Positions 37,244-46,981 of a stretch of DNA of 64,000 nucleotides are shown piece by piece. Position numbers and translations under genes: made by a program. The stretch lies in the NCBI GenBank assembly GCA_947499305.1, contig CANMNN010000005.1, positions 1 through 64,000 on the forward strand, read 5' to 3'. Each line of letters begins with the position of its first letter. The first letter of the stretch is position 1. The notes under the pieces are model-generated. The model ran no database searches, was not told where the DNA came from, and saw nothing but the letters and a program-made list of their open reading frames with translations. The stretch is from an uncultured Arenicella sp. (GTDB lineage: Bacteria; Pseudomonadota; Gammaproteobacteria; Arenicellales; Arenicellaceae).

Positions 37244-37616
37244 GAGTCAACTGGGCAGTCGCCGCTTCGCAAGAGGGGGAGGAAAGTCCGGGCTCCGAAG
37301 AGCAGAGTGCCAGATAACATCTGGGCGGCGTGAGCCGACGGCCAGTGCAGCAGAAAGATACCGCTATTCGTGCCTTTTATTTTTATGATCGGTTGTGAAT
37401 AGTAAGGGTGAAATGGTGCGGTAAGAGCGCACCGCGTTAGTGGTAACACGAGCGGCAAGGTAAACCCCACTCGGAGCAAGACCAAATAGGTGTTCAATTC
37501 CCTTGCGGGAAAAGGCGTGGCTCGCGTTGAACACGGGTAGGTTGCTTGAGGCTTGCAGTGATGTAAGCCCTAGATGAATGACTGTCCTTGACAGGACCCG
37601 GCTTATAGGTTGACTC
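37244..37616 (+). ncRNA. rnpB: RNase P RNA (bacterial type A)
   Basis: The catalytic RNA that trims tRNA 5' leaders. P1 is an exact 8-bp stem: GAGTCAAC at 37244-37251 with GTTGACTC at 37609-37616. Conserved blocks read GGAGGAAAGTCCGGGCTCC, GGTAAGGGTGAAA-like AGTAAGGGTGAAATGGTGCG, GTAAACCCCACTCGGAGCAA, AAATAGG and CCTAGATGAATGACTGTCC. The 5' hairpin region (P3) is clearly shorter than in E. coli. A T-rich run follows. Confidence 0.97.
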
Positions 37617-37631
37617 ATTTTTTTGTTTTCA
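37617..37631 (+). terminator. T-rich 3' end of rnpB
   Basis: The closing P1 stem of the RNA is followed at once by a run of mostly T (ATTTTTTTGTTTTC), so P1 with this tract can serve as terminator. Confidence 0.5.
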
Positions 37632-37699
37632 GTATAAATGCTGTATTTATTTACAGTGCTCGTGCTAAGCTTCAGGCATGGTGAATGTTGCGCCGCAGT

Positions 37700-37806
37700 G
37701 TTTTGTTTCGAGGCTCGTGGGCTTTAACTTCGTTGCTTGAGCTTCTAAATATTAGCCAAGTAAGTATTAACGAATCATAATGCTTTGCCTTGACTCGAAA
37801 TACGAC
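37700..37806. repeat. Degenerate inverted repeat (possible family copy 3)
   Basis: The outer arms match (TTTCGAG at 37706-37712 against CTCGAAA at 37794-37800), and CTTCGTTG plus GCCTTG recur as in the copies at 240-336 and 11791-11889. The centre no longer pairs. It could be a decayed copy of the same element. It lies in the rnpB-mraZ gap, again after a gene end. Confidence 0.4.
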
Positions 37807-37867
37807 TTTATTGTCTCTTCAGTCAGGTCAGTTTAACTCTACATAAATAATCTGTTGCGAAAGCAAG

Positions 37868-37884
37868 TTAAAGTAATACTTTAA
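37868..37884. repeat. 17-base palindrome upstream of mraZ
   Basis: TTAAAGTA and TACTTTAA flank a single A, a perfect palindrome. It lies 70 to 90 bases before the mraZ promoter. It may be an operator or chance in AT-rich DNA. Confidence 0.4.
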
Positions 37885-37956
37885 ATAGCAACCTTAAGTC
37901 ACAAGGAAAAGTGCGCTAACTCACTGAAAGAAAAAGGTTTTCTTGTCAATTAATCC

Positions 37957-37985
37957 TTGACTCAAATTGGTCTGTCGTAGATAGT
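37957..37985 (+). promoter_or_regulatory. dcw cluster promoter
   Basis: TTGACT at 37957-37962 is 17 bases before GATAGT at 37980-37985. The MraZ boxes begin ten bases further on, as in E. coli Pmra, supporting the call. Confidence 0.6.
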
Positions 37986-37994
37986 GGCGAAATG

Positions 37995-38018
37995 TGGGAA
38001 GAAGTGGGAATTTTGGGT
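37995..38018 (+). promoter_or_regulatory. MraZ binding boxes (three TGGGN repeats)
   Basis: TGGGA at 37995, TGGGA at 38005 and TGGGT at 38014 recur at 10- and 9-base steps. This is the known operator pattern of MraZ, which represses its own operon. A fourth TGGGC at 38066 is off the spacing. Confidence 0.85.
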
Positions 38019-38081
38019 AAATTCTGACTAAAAACACATTAAAAATACAAAAACCAATAATCAAGTGGGCCAAAAAGAGTC

Positions 38082-38537
38082 GTGGCAAGAGGAAGTAACC
38101 ATATTAGTCTGGATGCGAAGGGGCGGATGTCGATTCCGACCAAGCTTCGTGACGCCCTGCGTGGGGAGTCTGAAGGCCAGCTTGTGGTGACTATTAGTCC
38201 GACCGACCGCTGTTTATTATTGTATAAGCTTGCTGACTGGGAAGAGGTCGAGAAGAAGTTGACTTCCTTGCCTACATTGAATGCACAAGTTCGTCAGTTG
38301 AAGCGCGTGTTAATTGGTAATGCTGATGATTGTGTTATGGACGGCAGTGGCCGGATCTTGGTGCCTACTCAGTTGCGTGAGTTTGCCAATATTGATCGCA
38401 AAGCTGTCTTGGTAGGGCAGGGTGACAAGTATGAAATTTGGGACGAAGCGCATTGGGTTGCGCAACGAGAGTCCCTCTTAGCTGTTGAGCTTGATGAATC
38501 GGCCTTGCCGGTTGAGCTCGAATCACTTTCCTTCTAG
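38082..38537 (+). CDS. mraZ: Transcriptional regulator MraZ
   Basis: 151 residues. Two tandem SpoVT/AbrB-like DNA-binding domains are seen: SLDAKGRMSIPTKLRDALRG and VMDGSGRILVPTQLREFANI. The start codon is GTG with an AGAG-type SD. It represses the dcw promoter through the TGGGN boxes just upstream. First gene of the cluster, ten bases before rsmH. Confidence 0.97.
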   Translation: MARGSNHISLDAKGRMSIPTKLRDALRGESEGQLVVTISPTDRCLLLYKLADWEEVEKKLTSLPTLNAQVRQLKRVLIGNADDCVMDGSGRILVPTQLREFANIDRKAVLVGQGDKYEIWDEAHWVAQRESLLAVELDESALPVELESLSF

Positions 38538-38546
38538 AGGCTTACA

Positions 38547-39524
38547 ATGACCACCTCTGAACAGCACATTCCTGTCCTAATGCGAGAGGCAGTCGACGCG
38601 TTGAATATTCGCGAAGGCGGAGTGTATGTGGACGCGACCTTGGGGCGAGCTGGTCATGCGCAGCAAATCGCTGATCGAATTGGTGATGATGGCCGTTTGA
38701 TTGCCTTCGATCGAGATCCGCGTGCAATTGAACTTGGTCGTAAGGTCTTCGAGCACGATGACCGAGTAACGATTATTCATAGCGAATTCAGTCGTATGGC
38801 TGAGAAGCTCGAGCAACATGTGGGGCTGAGCCAAGTTGATGGTGTATTGATGGATTTGGGTGTCTCATCGCCTCAGCTCGATCAAGCCGAACGCGGTTTT
38901 AGCTTTATGCGCGACGGCGAACTAGATATGCGCATGGATACAACCCAGGGTGAGTCGGCAGCAGAGTGGTTGGCGCGTGTTGAAGAGCGTGACCTGATGA
39001 TGGCTCTATTTGATTTGGGTGAAGAGAAGTTTGCCAGACGTATCGCTCGCGCGATTGTTGAGGCTCGCTCTGACGTTGAAATTAATAGCACCTTGCAGCT
39101 CGCGCAAATTATCTCCGATGCTACGCCTAAAAAGGATAAAAACAAACACCCTGCAACGCGAAGCTTTCAAGCGATTCGTTTGCATGTAAATCAGGAGTTG
39201 AGTCAAGTTGCGGCGGCCCTTCCGCAAGCAGTTAAGCTACTGAGTCAGGGTGGTCGATTAGCTGTAATTAGTTTTCATTCATTAGAGGATAGAATCGTTA
39301 AGCGTTTTATGCGGGAGCTATCAACACCCAACTTGCCACCGAAAAACATTCCTGTCAGCGAAGATGCGTACAAAACGCCTCTGACGTTGCTCAGCAGAGC
39401 TATCAAGCCAAGTAAGCAAGAAGTTAGTGACAATCCGCGTTCTCGGAGCTCGGTGTTGCGTATTGCAGAGCGCACGGCGGAACCCTATCTGTCGGACCCC
39501 GCAAGCGGAGGTCAGCATGCGTGA
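38547..39524 (+). CDS. rsmH: 16S rRNA (cytosine1402-N4)-methyltransferase
   Basis: 325 residues. SAM binding is in VYVDATLGRAGHAQQIADRI; DGVLMDLGVSSPQLDQAERG and FSFMRDGELDMRMD are typical, as is the late LAVISFHSLEDRIVKRFMRE. It acts on the same C1402 as RsmI. Its end overlaps ftsL by eight bases. Confidence 0.98.
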   Translation: MTTSEQHIPVLMREAVDALNIREGGVYVDATLGRAGHAQQIADRIGDDGRLIAFDRDPRAIELGRKVFEHDDRVTIIHSEFSRMAEKLEQHVGLSQVDGVLMDLGVSSPQLDQAERGFSFMRDGELDMRMDTTQGESAAEWLARVEERDLMMALFDLGEEKFARRIARAIVEARSDVEINSTLQLAQIISDATPKKDKNKHPATRSFQAIRLHVNQELSQVAAALPQAVKLLSQGGRLAVISFHSLEDRIVKRFMRELSTPNLPPKNIPVSEDAYKTPLTLLSRAIKPSKQEVSDNPRSRSSVLRIAERTAEPYLSDPASGGQHA

Positions 39525-39816
39525 TAGCGTTATGTGGTTTCTGGTGGTGAGCGTAGTTGTTACTGCGCTGTTTGTCGTTAAAGTGCGCCATCAACATCGC
39601 TTGGCTTATCTTTCTTTTCAAACTGAAGAGAGTAGACGGGACGACCTGAACGATGAGTGGGGGCAGCTTTTGATCGAGTCGAATGTCTGGGCTTCAGCGC
39701 AGCGAGTCGAGAAGGATGCCAGTGAGCAGCTTTCAATGCGTGCTCCTGAAAAAGGCGAAGTGCAATACATCGATCAGGCTGTCGATAGAAGTGTGCAAGT
39801 GGCCGGGGCAGAGTAA
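39517..39816 (+). CDS. ftsL: Cell division protein FtsL
   Basis: 99 residues from the ATG at 39517, which has GGAGG six bases upstream (39507-39511); the longer frame from 39427 lies in rsmH. A single transmembrane helix (about residues 5-23, VMWFLVVSVVVTALFVVKVR) is followed by a short leucine-poor coiled-coil-like region. FtsL recruits FtsB and the FtsWI synthase. Overlaps ftsI by one base. Confidence 0.93.
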   Translation: MRDSVMWFLVVSVVVTALFVVKVRHQHRLAYLSFQTEESRRDDLNDEWGQLLIESNVWASAQRVEKDASEQLSMRAPEKGEVQYIDQAVDRSVQVAGAE

Positions 39817-41663
39817 TGGCTGATTTGCAAAAGCGCGCTAAAACTAAAGCTTTGCCGGTGAAAACTGCGCGTGAGAGTGGTGCTCGTGCAGCTAAGAAGG
39901 AAGTGGTTGTGCCTGTTTCAACATGGCGTTACACCACTGTAATCGTGATTTTCACATGCCTTTTCGTAGGGCTGATTGGTCGCGCGGTCCAGTTGCAAAT
40001 TGTCGAAAATGATTATTTGCAGTCTCAAGGCGACGCTCGCTATTTACGAGTGCAAAAAGAGCCGCCGACGCGAGGCATGATTACTGATCGTAATGGCCAA
40101 CCTATTGCTGTTAGCACGCCGGTCGACTCAATCTGGATGCATCCGGCAACGATTCTTCGTCAGCAAAAAGAATACTCATACAAAGAGCTGACCAAATTGT
40201 TGGGTACCTCGCTGAGGGATTTGCTAGAAAAAGCTGAGAAGCGAAAGGCGCGCGAGTTTGTATATTTGAAACGCCATTTACCCCCTCAGCTTGCAGCTAA
40301 AATTCTTGCATTGAACGTGCCGGGCATTAACAAAGTTCGCGAATACAAGCGCTATTATCCCGCGGGCCCGGTAATGGGGCACGTTTTGGGGTTCACCAAT
40401 ATCGACAATGAAGGTCAAGAAGGTCTTGAACTTGCGTATGACGATCAGCTTAAAGGTCAAGCAGGTCGTACCCAAGTTTTACGAGATAAAATGGGGCACG
40501 TTGTAGAGTACGTGGAGCAGCTCGCGCGAGTTCGCCATGGTGATGATATAGCCTTAAGTCTCGATGCTCGTATTCAGTATCTTGCTTATCGTCATTTGCA
40601 AGCTGCTGTTAAAAAGCATCAAGCAACTTCGGCTTCATTGGTGGCTTTAGACGCTAAAACCGGTGAGGTCTTATCGATGATCAGCATGCCGGACTTTAAT
40701 CCTAATGATCGAAGTGATTTGAAAAGCTCACGCTTTCGTAATCGTTCGATTACTGATTCCTATGAACCTGGCTCGACGGTAAAGCCGATCACTGTGGCCA
40801 TGGCTATGGACGCTGGGAAAATCGACTCAGACACCATTATTGACGCCGAAGAGGGTACATTCTTTATTGGTCGTAGCCGTATCAATGATACTAAGCCGCT
40901 TGGTGAAATAACTGTTTCTGAAGTCATTAAAAAGTCGAGTAATATTGGTTCAGCCAAAATTGCGATGATGATGAAGCCGCGTGATTTGTATAACGCATAT
41001 CGCGATCTTGGTTTTGGTCAAACTAATGATTTGAGAATTCCAGGTGAGCAACGTGGGATCTTGGCAAATCGTAAAAAGTGGCGCCCGATCGAGAATGCAA
41101 CCATGAGTTACGGATATGGCTTGTCGGTTAATACTTTGCAGCTTGCTCGCTCATATCAAGCGCTTGCAAATGATGGTGTTTTATTGCCGGTAAGTCTGCA
41201 CCCAGTTACAGAGGTGCCTAAAGGCGAGAAGGTATTCTCTAAAGAGGTAGTCGATAAAGTTGCATTAATGCTTGAGTCCGCCGTGAGCGACGAAGGTACT
41301 GCACCGAAAGCGCGTGTTGATCAGTATCGAGTGGGTGGCAAAACCGGCACCGCGCATAGAGTTGTCAATGGCAAATATCAGGATGATAGTTATATGTCGT
41401 TGTTTGCAGGTTTTGCGCCCATCAGTGATCCTGAAATCGTGTTAGTTGTATCGGTTAACGACCCTAAAGGGGTCGACTATTATGGCGGCTTAGTCGCTGC
41501 GCCTGTGTTTTCTGAAGTCATGGCCGGCGCTTTGCGCCTGCGCGGCGTTGCCCCAGATGCAATGACTAAGCCCGAAGAAGAGTCAGAGCTCAAGCTTATG
41601 ATCTCTCGCCCGGTTGCGGTACAAACGTCAATACCAAGCTCAATTGTCGAAGGTGGCCAGTAA
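39816..41663 (+). CDS. ftsI: Peptidoglycan transpeptidase PBP3
   Basis: 615 residues. A short basic N-terminal tail, a membrane anchor near residues 38-58 (TVIVIFTCLFVGLIGRAVQL), the dimerisation region with PPTRGMITDRNGQPIAVSTP, and the transpeptidase. Motifs: STVK (in YEPGSTVKPITVAM), SSN (in KKSSNIGSAKIAMM) and KTG (in GGKTGTAHRVV). It makes septal wall with FtsW. Stop overlaps murE by one base. Confidence 0.98.
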   Translation: MADLQKRAKTKALPVKTARESGARAAKKEVVVPVSTWRYTTVIVIFTCLFVGLIGRAVQLQIVENDYLQSQGDARYLRVQKEPPTRGMITDRNGQPIAVSTPVDSIWMHPATILRQQKEYSYKELTKLLGTSLRDLLEKAEKRKAREFVYLKRHLPPQLAAKILALNVPGINKVREYKRYYPAGPVMGHVLGFTNIDNEGQEGLELAYDDQLKGQAGRTQVLRDKMGHVVEYVEQLARVRHGDDIALSLDARIQYLAYRHLQAAVKKHQATSASLVALDAKTGEVLSMISMPDFNPNDRSDLKSSRFRNRSITDSYEPGSTVKPITVAMAMDAGKIDSDTIIDAEEGTFFIGRSRINDTKPLGEITVSEVIKKSSNIGSAKIAMMMKPRDLYNAYRDLGFGQTNDLRIPGEQRGILANRKKWRPIENATMSYGYGLSVNTLQLARSYQALANDGVLLPVSLHPVTEVPKGEKVFSKEVVDKVALMLESAVSDEGTAPKARVDQYRVGGKTGTAHRVVNGKYQDDSYMSLFAGFAPISDPEIVLVVSVNDPKGVDYYGGLVAAPVFSEVMAGALRLRGVAPDAMTKPEEESELKLMISRPVAVQTSIPSSIVEGGQ

Positions 41664-43123
41664 TGCTATTAGCCGACCTTCTAGCTAAATGTAACATCGC
41701 CAGTGATTCAACTGCCGAGATCGTTGATATAGTTATCGATAGCCGAAAAGCTAAAGCGGGTTCGCTGTTCTGCGCCTACAAAGGCTCGGTGGTCGATGGG
41801 CGAGACTACCTGTCTCAGGCTCAAGAGAATGGTGCGGTCGCTGCGTTATACGACCCTGAAGATTTCGATCTGCCGGATTCCCTTGCTATTCCGGCAGTTG
41901 CCATCGTCAACTTGCAAGATCAAGTCGGCTACATAGCCCACGAATTTTATGGCCGTGCTTGCGATGAAATGCAGATTTTCGGAGTTACGGGTACGAATGG
42001 TAAAACAACCTGTTGTTACTTGCTGACACAGGCGCTTGAGGCTCTTGGGTTGCAGGCAGCCATGATTGGCACAATTGGCGTTGGGCAATTGTCCGATTTA
42101 GCCCCTGCAGAGCACACCACGCCAGATCCGGTTTCTCTACACAAGATGCTTGCAGACCTAAAGCGAAAGGGCGTAACACAAGTATGTATGGAGGTGTCAT
42201 CACACGCATTGGATCAAGGTCGAGTCAATGGCGTTGAATTCTTTTGCACCTTGTTTACGAATTTAAGTCACGATCACCTCGATTACCATGGCGATATGGC
42301 GAACTATGCCGCTGCCAAAAGACGTTTGTTTACTGGGTTTCATAGTGAGCTGATTATCACCAACGCGAGCGATCAATTGGGCAGCTCTCTGATCGATGTT
42401 GCTAATGCCGAGTTTATTGTTTCGTATGGTAATGGTGGCGATGTTTACGCGGATGAAATAAATCTGGGCGACGATGGAATTAGTTTTGAGTTTGAAGGAA
42501 ATGGCGTCGACTTTAGTGTAAGTACGCCGTTAATTGGCGCAGTCAATGTTCCTAATATTGAAATGCTGGTCGCGACCTTGCTTGCATTGAGCACTCCCAT
42601 TGAAGACATTCAAAGCATTTTAGCGTCGTTGAAGCCTGCACCAGGCAGGATGGAGTTGTATCGTTCTAACGCATCTCGAGCCTTGAGTGTGGTCGTTGAC
42701 TATGCCCATACACCAGATGCGCTCGAAAAGGCGCTGGCTTCAGTGCGAGAGCATTGTGATGCAAAGCTCTGGTGTGTGTTCGGCTGCGGCGGCGATCGCG
42801 ATCAAGCCAAGCGTCCGGTGATGGGTGCCGCGGCTGAGAAGTCTGCTGATGTATTAATCGTCACCAATGATAATCCGCGCTCGGAAGACCCTCAAGTAAT
42901 TGCTCAGCAAATAGCTGAGGGGATAAAAGGCGACCATGAAATCATTCTCGATCGTGCTGAAGCTATTCAATACTGTATTGATAACGCTGCGGCTAACGAC
43001 TGGATTATGGTCGCAGGAAAAGGGCACGAAACAACTCAGCATATAGGTGATGAGGTTCGTGAATTTTCAGATCGAAAATTTATCAGCGACTACCTAAAGT
43101 TGGGTTTTGGAGACGTTCAATGA
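41663..43123 (+). CDS. murE: UDP-MurNAc-tripeptide ligase, meso-DAP adding
   Basis: 486 residues. The ATP loop is GVTGTNGKTTCCYLLTQALE. The DNPRSEDP motif (in VLIVTNDNPRSEDPQVIAQQ) is the one that selects meso-diaminopimelate over lysine, so the wall is DAP type. Start and end overlap ftsI and murF. Confidence 0.98.
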   Translation: MLLADLLAKCNIASDSTAEIVDIVIDSRKAKAGSLFCAYKGSVVDGRDYLSQAQENGAVAALYDPEDFDLPDSLAIPAVAIVNLQDQVGYIAHEFYGRACDEMQIFGVTGTNGKTTCCYLLTQALEALGLQAAMIGTIGVGQLSDLAPAEHTTPDPVSLHKMLADLKRKGVTQVCMEVSSHALDQGRVNGVEFFCTLFTNLSHDHLDYHGDMANYAAAKRRLFTGFHSELIITNASDQLGSSLIDVANAEFIVSYGNGGDVYADEINLGDDGISFEFEGNGVDFSVSTPLIGAVNVPNIEMLVATLLALSTPIEDIQSILASLKPAPGRMELYRSNASRALSVVVDYAHTPDALEKALASVREHCDAKLWCVFGCGGDRDQAKRPVMGAAAEKSADVLIVTNDNPRSEDPQVIAQQIAEGIKGDHEIILDRAEAIQYCIDNAAANDWIMVAGKGHETTQHIGDEVREFSDRKFISDYLKLGFGDVQ

Positions 43124-44496
43124 TGCAAGTGTCTCAAATTGCTGATGCGGTTAACGGCTCCTTTATCGGTGCAGACGCTATGTTGCGCGATATCAGCATC
43201 AATACTCGAGAAGATTGTACAGATCGATTATTTGTCGCGCTCAAAGGTGAGAATTTCGATTCTCATGATTTTGTCGAGCAGGCTAAACAAGCTGGCGCCG
43301 GCGCAGTAATGGTAGAGCGCGATGTAGAAGTTGATTTGCCAGTTGTTAAAGTAGAAAGCACACACGCAGCACTTTTGAATTTGGCTGGCTGGTGGCGACG
43401 CCAGTTTGTTCTGCCTGTTGTTGGAGTGACAGGTAGCGTTGGTAAGACAACTGTTAAAGAAATGCTTGCCTGTATTTTTAGCGAACTTGGTCAAGGCGTG
43501 GTTACCAAAGGTAATCTGAATAATGAGATTGGAGTACCACTTACTCTCATGCGCCTGAACGCAAAGGATCAATACGCCATTGTTGAGATGGGTATGAATC
43601 ACGCAGGCGAAATTGCGCGTTTAACCCAGGCCGCGATGCCAACTATTGCGGTGGTTAACAATGCCGGAGCGGCGCATCTAGAGGGTTTAGGCTCTATTGA
43701 AGCGGTCGCCCAAGCTAAGGGGGAGATCTACCAAGGGCTAGTTGAAGGTGGCATTGCTATTGTCAATATTGATGATGATTACGCGGATACTTGGATAGAG
43801 CTTGCTAATGCCTATGAGGTGCTTACCTTTGGCCTATCTGAATCGGCAGACGTATGGGCTAGCTACAAGGAGTGCCATCGCGGACTTGTTGTTAAGGCGA
43901 GAGCTAGGGGCAAGAAGCTTAAAGTTAAGCTTAATACGGTAGGGGAGCACAGCGTCCGAAATGCCTTAGCTGCTATTGCAGTTGCGGTGGCTGCGAAAAT
44001 CCCTCTAGCCACTATTGAAGAAGGCTTGTCAAAGTTCAGGCCGGTTAGTGGTCGTTTGAATGTTGAGCGTATAGCGGGCATTGACGTGATCGACGATACC
44101 TATAATGCAAACCCTGCCTCAATGCGTGCTGCAATTAATGTTCTGGCTCAGAGCGATACAAATACGCTGATAGTTGGGGATATGGCTGAACTCGGTTCAG
44201 CAACCGTGATAGAGCATAAAGCACTTGGCACCCAGGCTGCTAGACGTGGGGTTAAGCGTCTTCTGGCATGTGGTAAATACGCTAATCTGGTCGTCGAAGC
44301 GTTCGGTCGCAACGGAGCGGCTTTTTTGACTCAAGAAGAGCTACTTGAGCATTTGAATATGCAACATAGCCTTGAGTCGCTGGGCGACACGATTTTAGTT
44401 AAGGGGTCTCGTTCAGCGAGAATGGAGCGTGTAGTTGAGTTTCTACACAAAAAGTTAGGTAGTGAAGCGTCGCAAGACGTTCAGGGTGAGCGCTAA
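43120..44496 (+). CDS. murF: UDP-MurNAc-pentapeptide synthetase
   Basis: 458 residues. Adds D-Ala-D-Ala. ATP loop in [20 protein letters not shown]; then [20 protein letters not shown] and [20 protein letters not shown]. Two adjacent ATGs (43120 and 43123) are possible. Four-base overlap with murE, one-base with mraY. Confidence 0.98.
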   Translation: MMQVSQIADAVNGSFIGADAMLRDISINTREDCTDRLFVALKGENFDSHDFVEQAKQAGAGAVMVERDVEVDLPVVKVESTHAALLNLAGWWRRQFVLPVVGVTGSVGKTTVKEMLACIFSELGQGVVTKGNLNNEIGVPLTLMRLNAKDQYAIVEMGMNHAGEIARLTQAAMPTIAVVNNAGAAHLEGLGSIEAVAQAKGEIYQGLVEGGIAIVNIDDDYADTWIELANAYEVLTFGLSESADVWASYKECHRGLVVKARARGKKLKVKLNTVGEHSVRNALAAIAVAVAAKIPLATIEEGLSKFRPVSGRLNVERIAGIDVIDDTYNANPASMRAAINVLAQSDTNTLIVGDMAELGSATVIEHKALGTQAARRGVKRLLACGKYANLVVEAFGRNGAAFLTQEELLEHLNMQHSLESLGDTILVKGSRSARMERVVEFLHKKLGSEASQDVQGER

Positions 44497-45578
44497 TGTT
44501 ATACGCATTATTTGAGTATTTGGCAGACCAATATAGTTTCTTTAATGTTTTTCAATACATTACTTTTCGCGCGATTTGTTCGGTGTTGACAGCGCTTACA
44601 GTGTCACTTGTATTCGGTCCAGTGATGATTCGTAAGCTGAGTATTTACAAGATTGGTCAAACGGTTCGCAAAGACGGCCCTCCGACGCATTTTGATAAGG
44701 TAGGAACGCCAACGATGGGGGGGCTCTTGATCCTCGTATCAGTGATTTTGTCAACGCTGCTTTGGGCAGATATGAGCAATCGCTTTGTGCAGATCACTCT
44801 TTTTACTTGCTTCTTTTACGGTGTAATTGGTTGGTACGATGATTATCAAAAGCTTGTACATAAAGACCCAGTCGGCATGGGGTCGCGTAATAAGTTCTTG
44901 AGTCAGAGTGTTGTCGCCGCGATTGCCGCTTATTGGCTTTATTCAACGGCTCAAACGCCGATAGAAACCTCTTTGATTATTCCGTTTTTCAAGGGTATCG
45001 CCATTCCTTTGGGTTTGTTGTTTCTTCCTCTTACCTACTTTGTGATTGTTGGAACGAGTAATGCGGTGAATCTAACCGACGGACTAGATGGTTTGGCGAT
45101 CGTGCCGACCGCGATGGTCGCCGGCGCGCTAGCCGTTTTCTGTTACCTATCTGGCCATGTTGTATTTGCCGATTATTTGCAAATTCCTGCAATTGCGGGA
45201 ACAGGAGAAGTGGCTATTTTCTGCGCGGCTCTAGTTGGGGCTGGTTTAGGCTTTTTATGGTTTAACACTTACCCAGCTCAAGTGTTTATGGGGGACATTG
45301 GTTCCTTGTCATTAGGCGCGTCGCTCGGTGTAGTTGCTGTAATCGTCCGCCAAGAGCTTGTCTTATTCATCATGGGCGGAATTTTCGTACTAGAAACTGT
45401 CTCCGTGATTTTGCAGGTCGCTTCATTCAAGTTAACGGGCAAGCGCATTTTTCGTATGGCGCCTATTCACCATCATTTTGAACTAAAGGGCTGGCCAGAA
45501 CCGCGCGTTATCGTGCGTTTTTGGATCATTAGCCTAGTGCTAGTGTTAATTGGTTTAGCGACACTAAAAGTAAGATAA
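44496..45578 (+). CDS. mraY: Phospho-MurNAc-pentapeptide transferase
   Basis: 360 residues, ten membrane helices. It makes lipid I on undecaprenyl phosphate. Motifs are [40 protein letters not shown] and [20 protein letters not shown] (the catalytic histidine cluster). Standard length. Confidence 0.99.
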   Translation: MLYALFEYLADQYSFFNVFQYITFRAICSVLTALTVSLVFGPVMIRKLSIYKIGQTVRKDGPPTHFDKVGTPTMGGLLILVSVILSTLLWADMSNRFVQITLFTCFFYGVIGWYDDYQKLVHKDPVGMGSRNKFLSQSVVAAIAAYWLYSTAQTPIETSLIIPFFKGIAIPLGLLFLPLTYFVIVGTSNAVNLTDGLDGLAIVPTAMVAGALAVFCYLSGHVVFADYLQIPAIAGTGEVAIFCAALVGAGLGFLWFNTYPAQVFMGDIGSLSLGASLGVVAVIVRQELVLFIMGGIFVLETVSVILQVASFKLTGKRIFRMAPIHHHFELKGWPEPRVIVRFWIISLVLVLIGLATLKVR

Positions 45579-45601
45579 ACGAGGAACTTTAAAACTCCAT
45601 A

Positions 45602-46981
45602 ATGGCAACTCAACACTACAATCCTAACCAAACCTTGTTGGCACAATATAGTGCTGCGACGGTAGTGGGCTTGGGCGTGACCGGCTATAGTGCGGCGCGT
45701 TACCTGCGCGCGCGTGGTTTAGACGTAGTTGTAATTGACTCACGAGAAGAGCCGCCATTAGCGAGCAAATTTAGGCAAGAGTTTCCTGAAGTTCTTGTTG
45801 AGTTAGGTGATTTCAAAGATGAGCAGCTTGAGGAGGCTGATCTTGTTGTCGCAAGCCCAGGCATTGCCTTGACGGAGCCGATGCTTAAGCAGGCAAAGAA
45901 GAAAGGTGCACATATCGTCGGCGATATTGAGCTTTTTTTACAAGAAAATACGCAAGCAGTGATCGCGATTACTGGTTCGAATGGCAAAAGCACGGTAACA
46001 AGCTTGGTTGGGGCGATGTGTCGCCATGCTGGCAAACAGCCTTTGGTTGCAGGCAATATTGGCACCCCCGTTTTAGATGCTTTGATTGATTCTCAGTATT
46101 ATGATTTGGCAGTTCTGGAGTTGTCTAGTTTTCAACTAGAAACTACGCATCAAGTGCCAGCTGAATCAGTGGCAATCCTGAATATTAGCGCCGATCATAT
46201 GGATCGTTATGATTCGATGGGAGATTACGTTCTTGCCAAGGCGCGAATCACTCGCGGCGCAAAACGCGCGGTAATGCCCATGCACGATGAGTGGTTGGCG
46301 CAATTGACGAATGTGAGTGAACTCTTAGGCTTTGAGTTGGAAGAGCCAGCCAACGACAATGAGTTTGGTCTAATTAGAAAATCCGGAAAGCGATGGTTGG
46401 CCAAAGGCTCGAAACGTCTAATGGCGCTTCGAGATATTCCTCTGGTTGGCTTGCATAACGCTAAAAATGTATTGAGTGCCTTTGCTCTGGTCGACTTTCT
46501 TGGTCTTCCGCTTGAGAAGTTGGTCGATGCGGTTAAGTCATTTTCGGGATTAGAGCACCGAATGCAAACCGTTTCTAGCGTCAATGGCATTACCTGGGTT
46601 AATGACTCGAAGGCTACTAATATTGGCGCCACGGCAACCGCTTTGAGTAATCTAGAGCAACCGCTCGTTTGGATAGCGGGTGGTCAAGGTAAAGGTGCTG
46701 ACTTTTCTGAATTGAAATCGGTTGTGAGCTCAAACATTAAGCAGTTGATTCTAATAGGCGAGGACGCTCAAAATATTGAGTTAGCGTTAGATGGGCTTTT
46801 GCCGATTTCACATGCAAGTGATATGGAAAGTGCTGTGAGTCAGGCAGCTGATTCGGCTGATGACGGAGATATTGTATTGCTGAGTCCGGCGTGTGCGAGT
46901 TTTGATATGTTCAGAAGCTTTGAGCACCGTGGTGATGAATTCTCTCGTTGTGTCGCGCAGTTAGTTGAGGTGACTCAATGA
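45602..46981 (+). CDS. murD: UDP-MurNAc-L-alanine:D-glutamate ligase
   Basis: 459 residues. An N-terminal Rossmann domain (VVGLGVTGYSAARYLRARGL) binds the substrate; ATP loop AVIAITGSNGKSTVTSLVGA; then VAILNISADHMDRYDSMGDY. The GAGGA is rather far (about 17 bases) upstream of the ATG. Overlaps ftsW by four bases. Confidence 0.97.
   Translation: MATQHYNPNQTLLAQYSAATVVGLGVTGYSAARYLRARGLDVVVIDSREEPPLASKFRQEFPEVLVELGDFKDEQLEEADLVVASPGIALTEPMLKQAKKKGAHIVGDIELFLQENTQAVIAITGSNGKSTVTSLVGAMCRHAGKQPLVAGNIGTPVLDALIDSQYYDLAVLELSSFQLETTHQVPAESVAILNISADHMDRYDSMGDYVLAKARITRGAKRAVMPMHDEWLAQLTNVSELLGFELEEPANDNEFGLIRKSGKRWLAKGSKRLMALRDIPLVGLHNAKNVLSAFALVDFLGLPLEKLVDAVKSFSGLEHRMQTVSSVNGITWVNDSKATNIGATATALSNLEQPLVWIAGGQGKGADFSELKSVVSSNIKQLILIGEDAQNIELALDGLLPISHASDMESAVSQAADSADDGDIVLLSPACASFDMFRSFEHRGDEFSRCVAQLVEVTQ

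Noticed and set aside
37189-37618. Minus-strand frames of 84-102 codons in the rnpB region
   Set aside because: They lie wholly over the RNase P RNA, which explains the sequence.
46225-46632. 135-codon frame opposite murD
   Set aside because: Antisense shadow of a conserved gene; no start signal and no recognisable protein.
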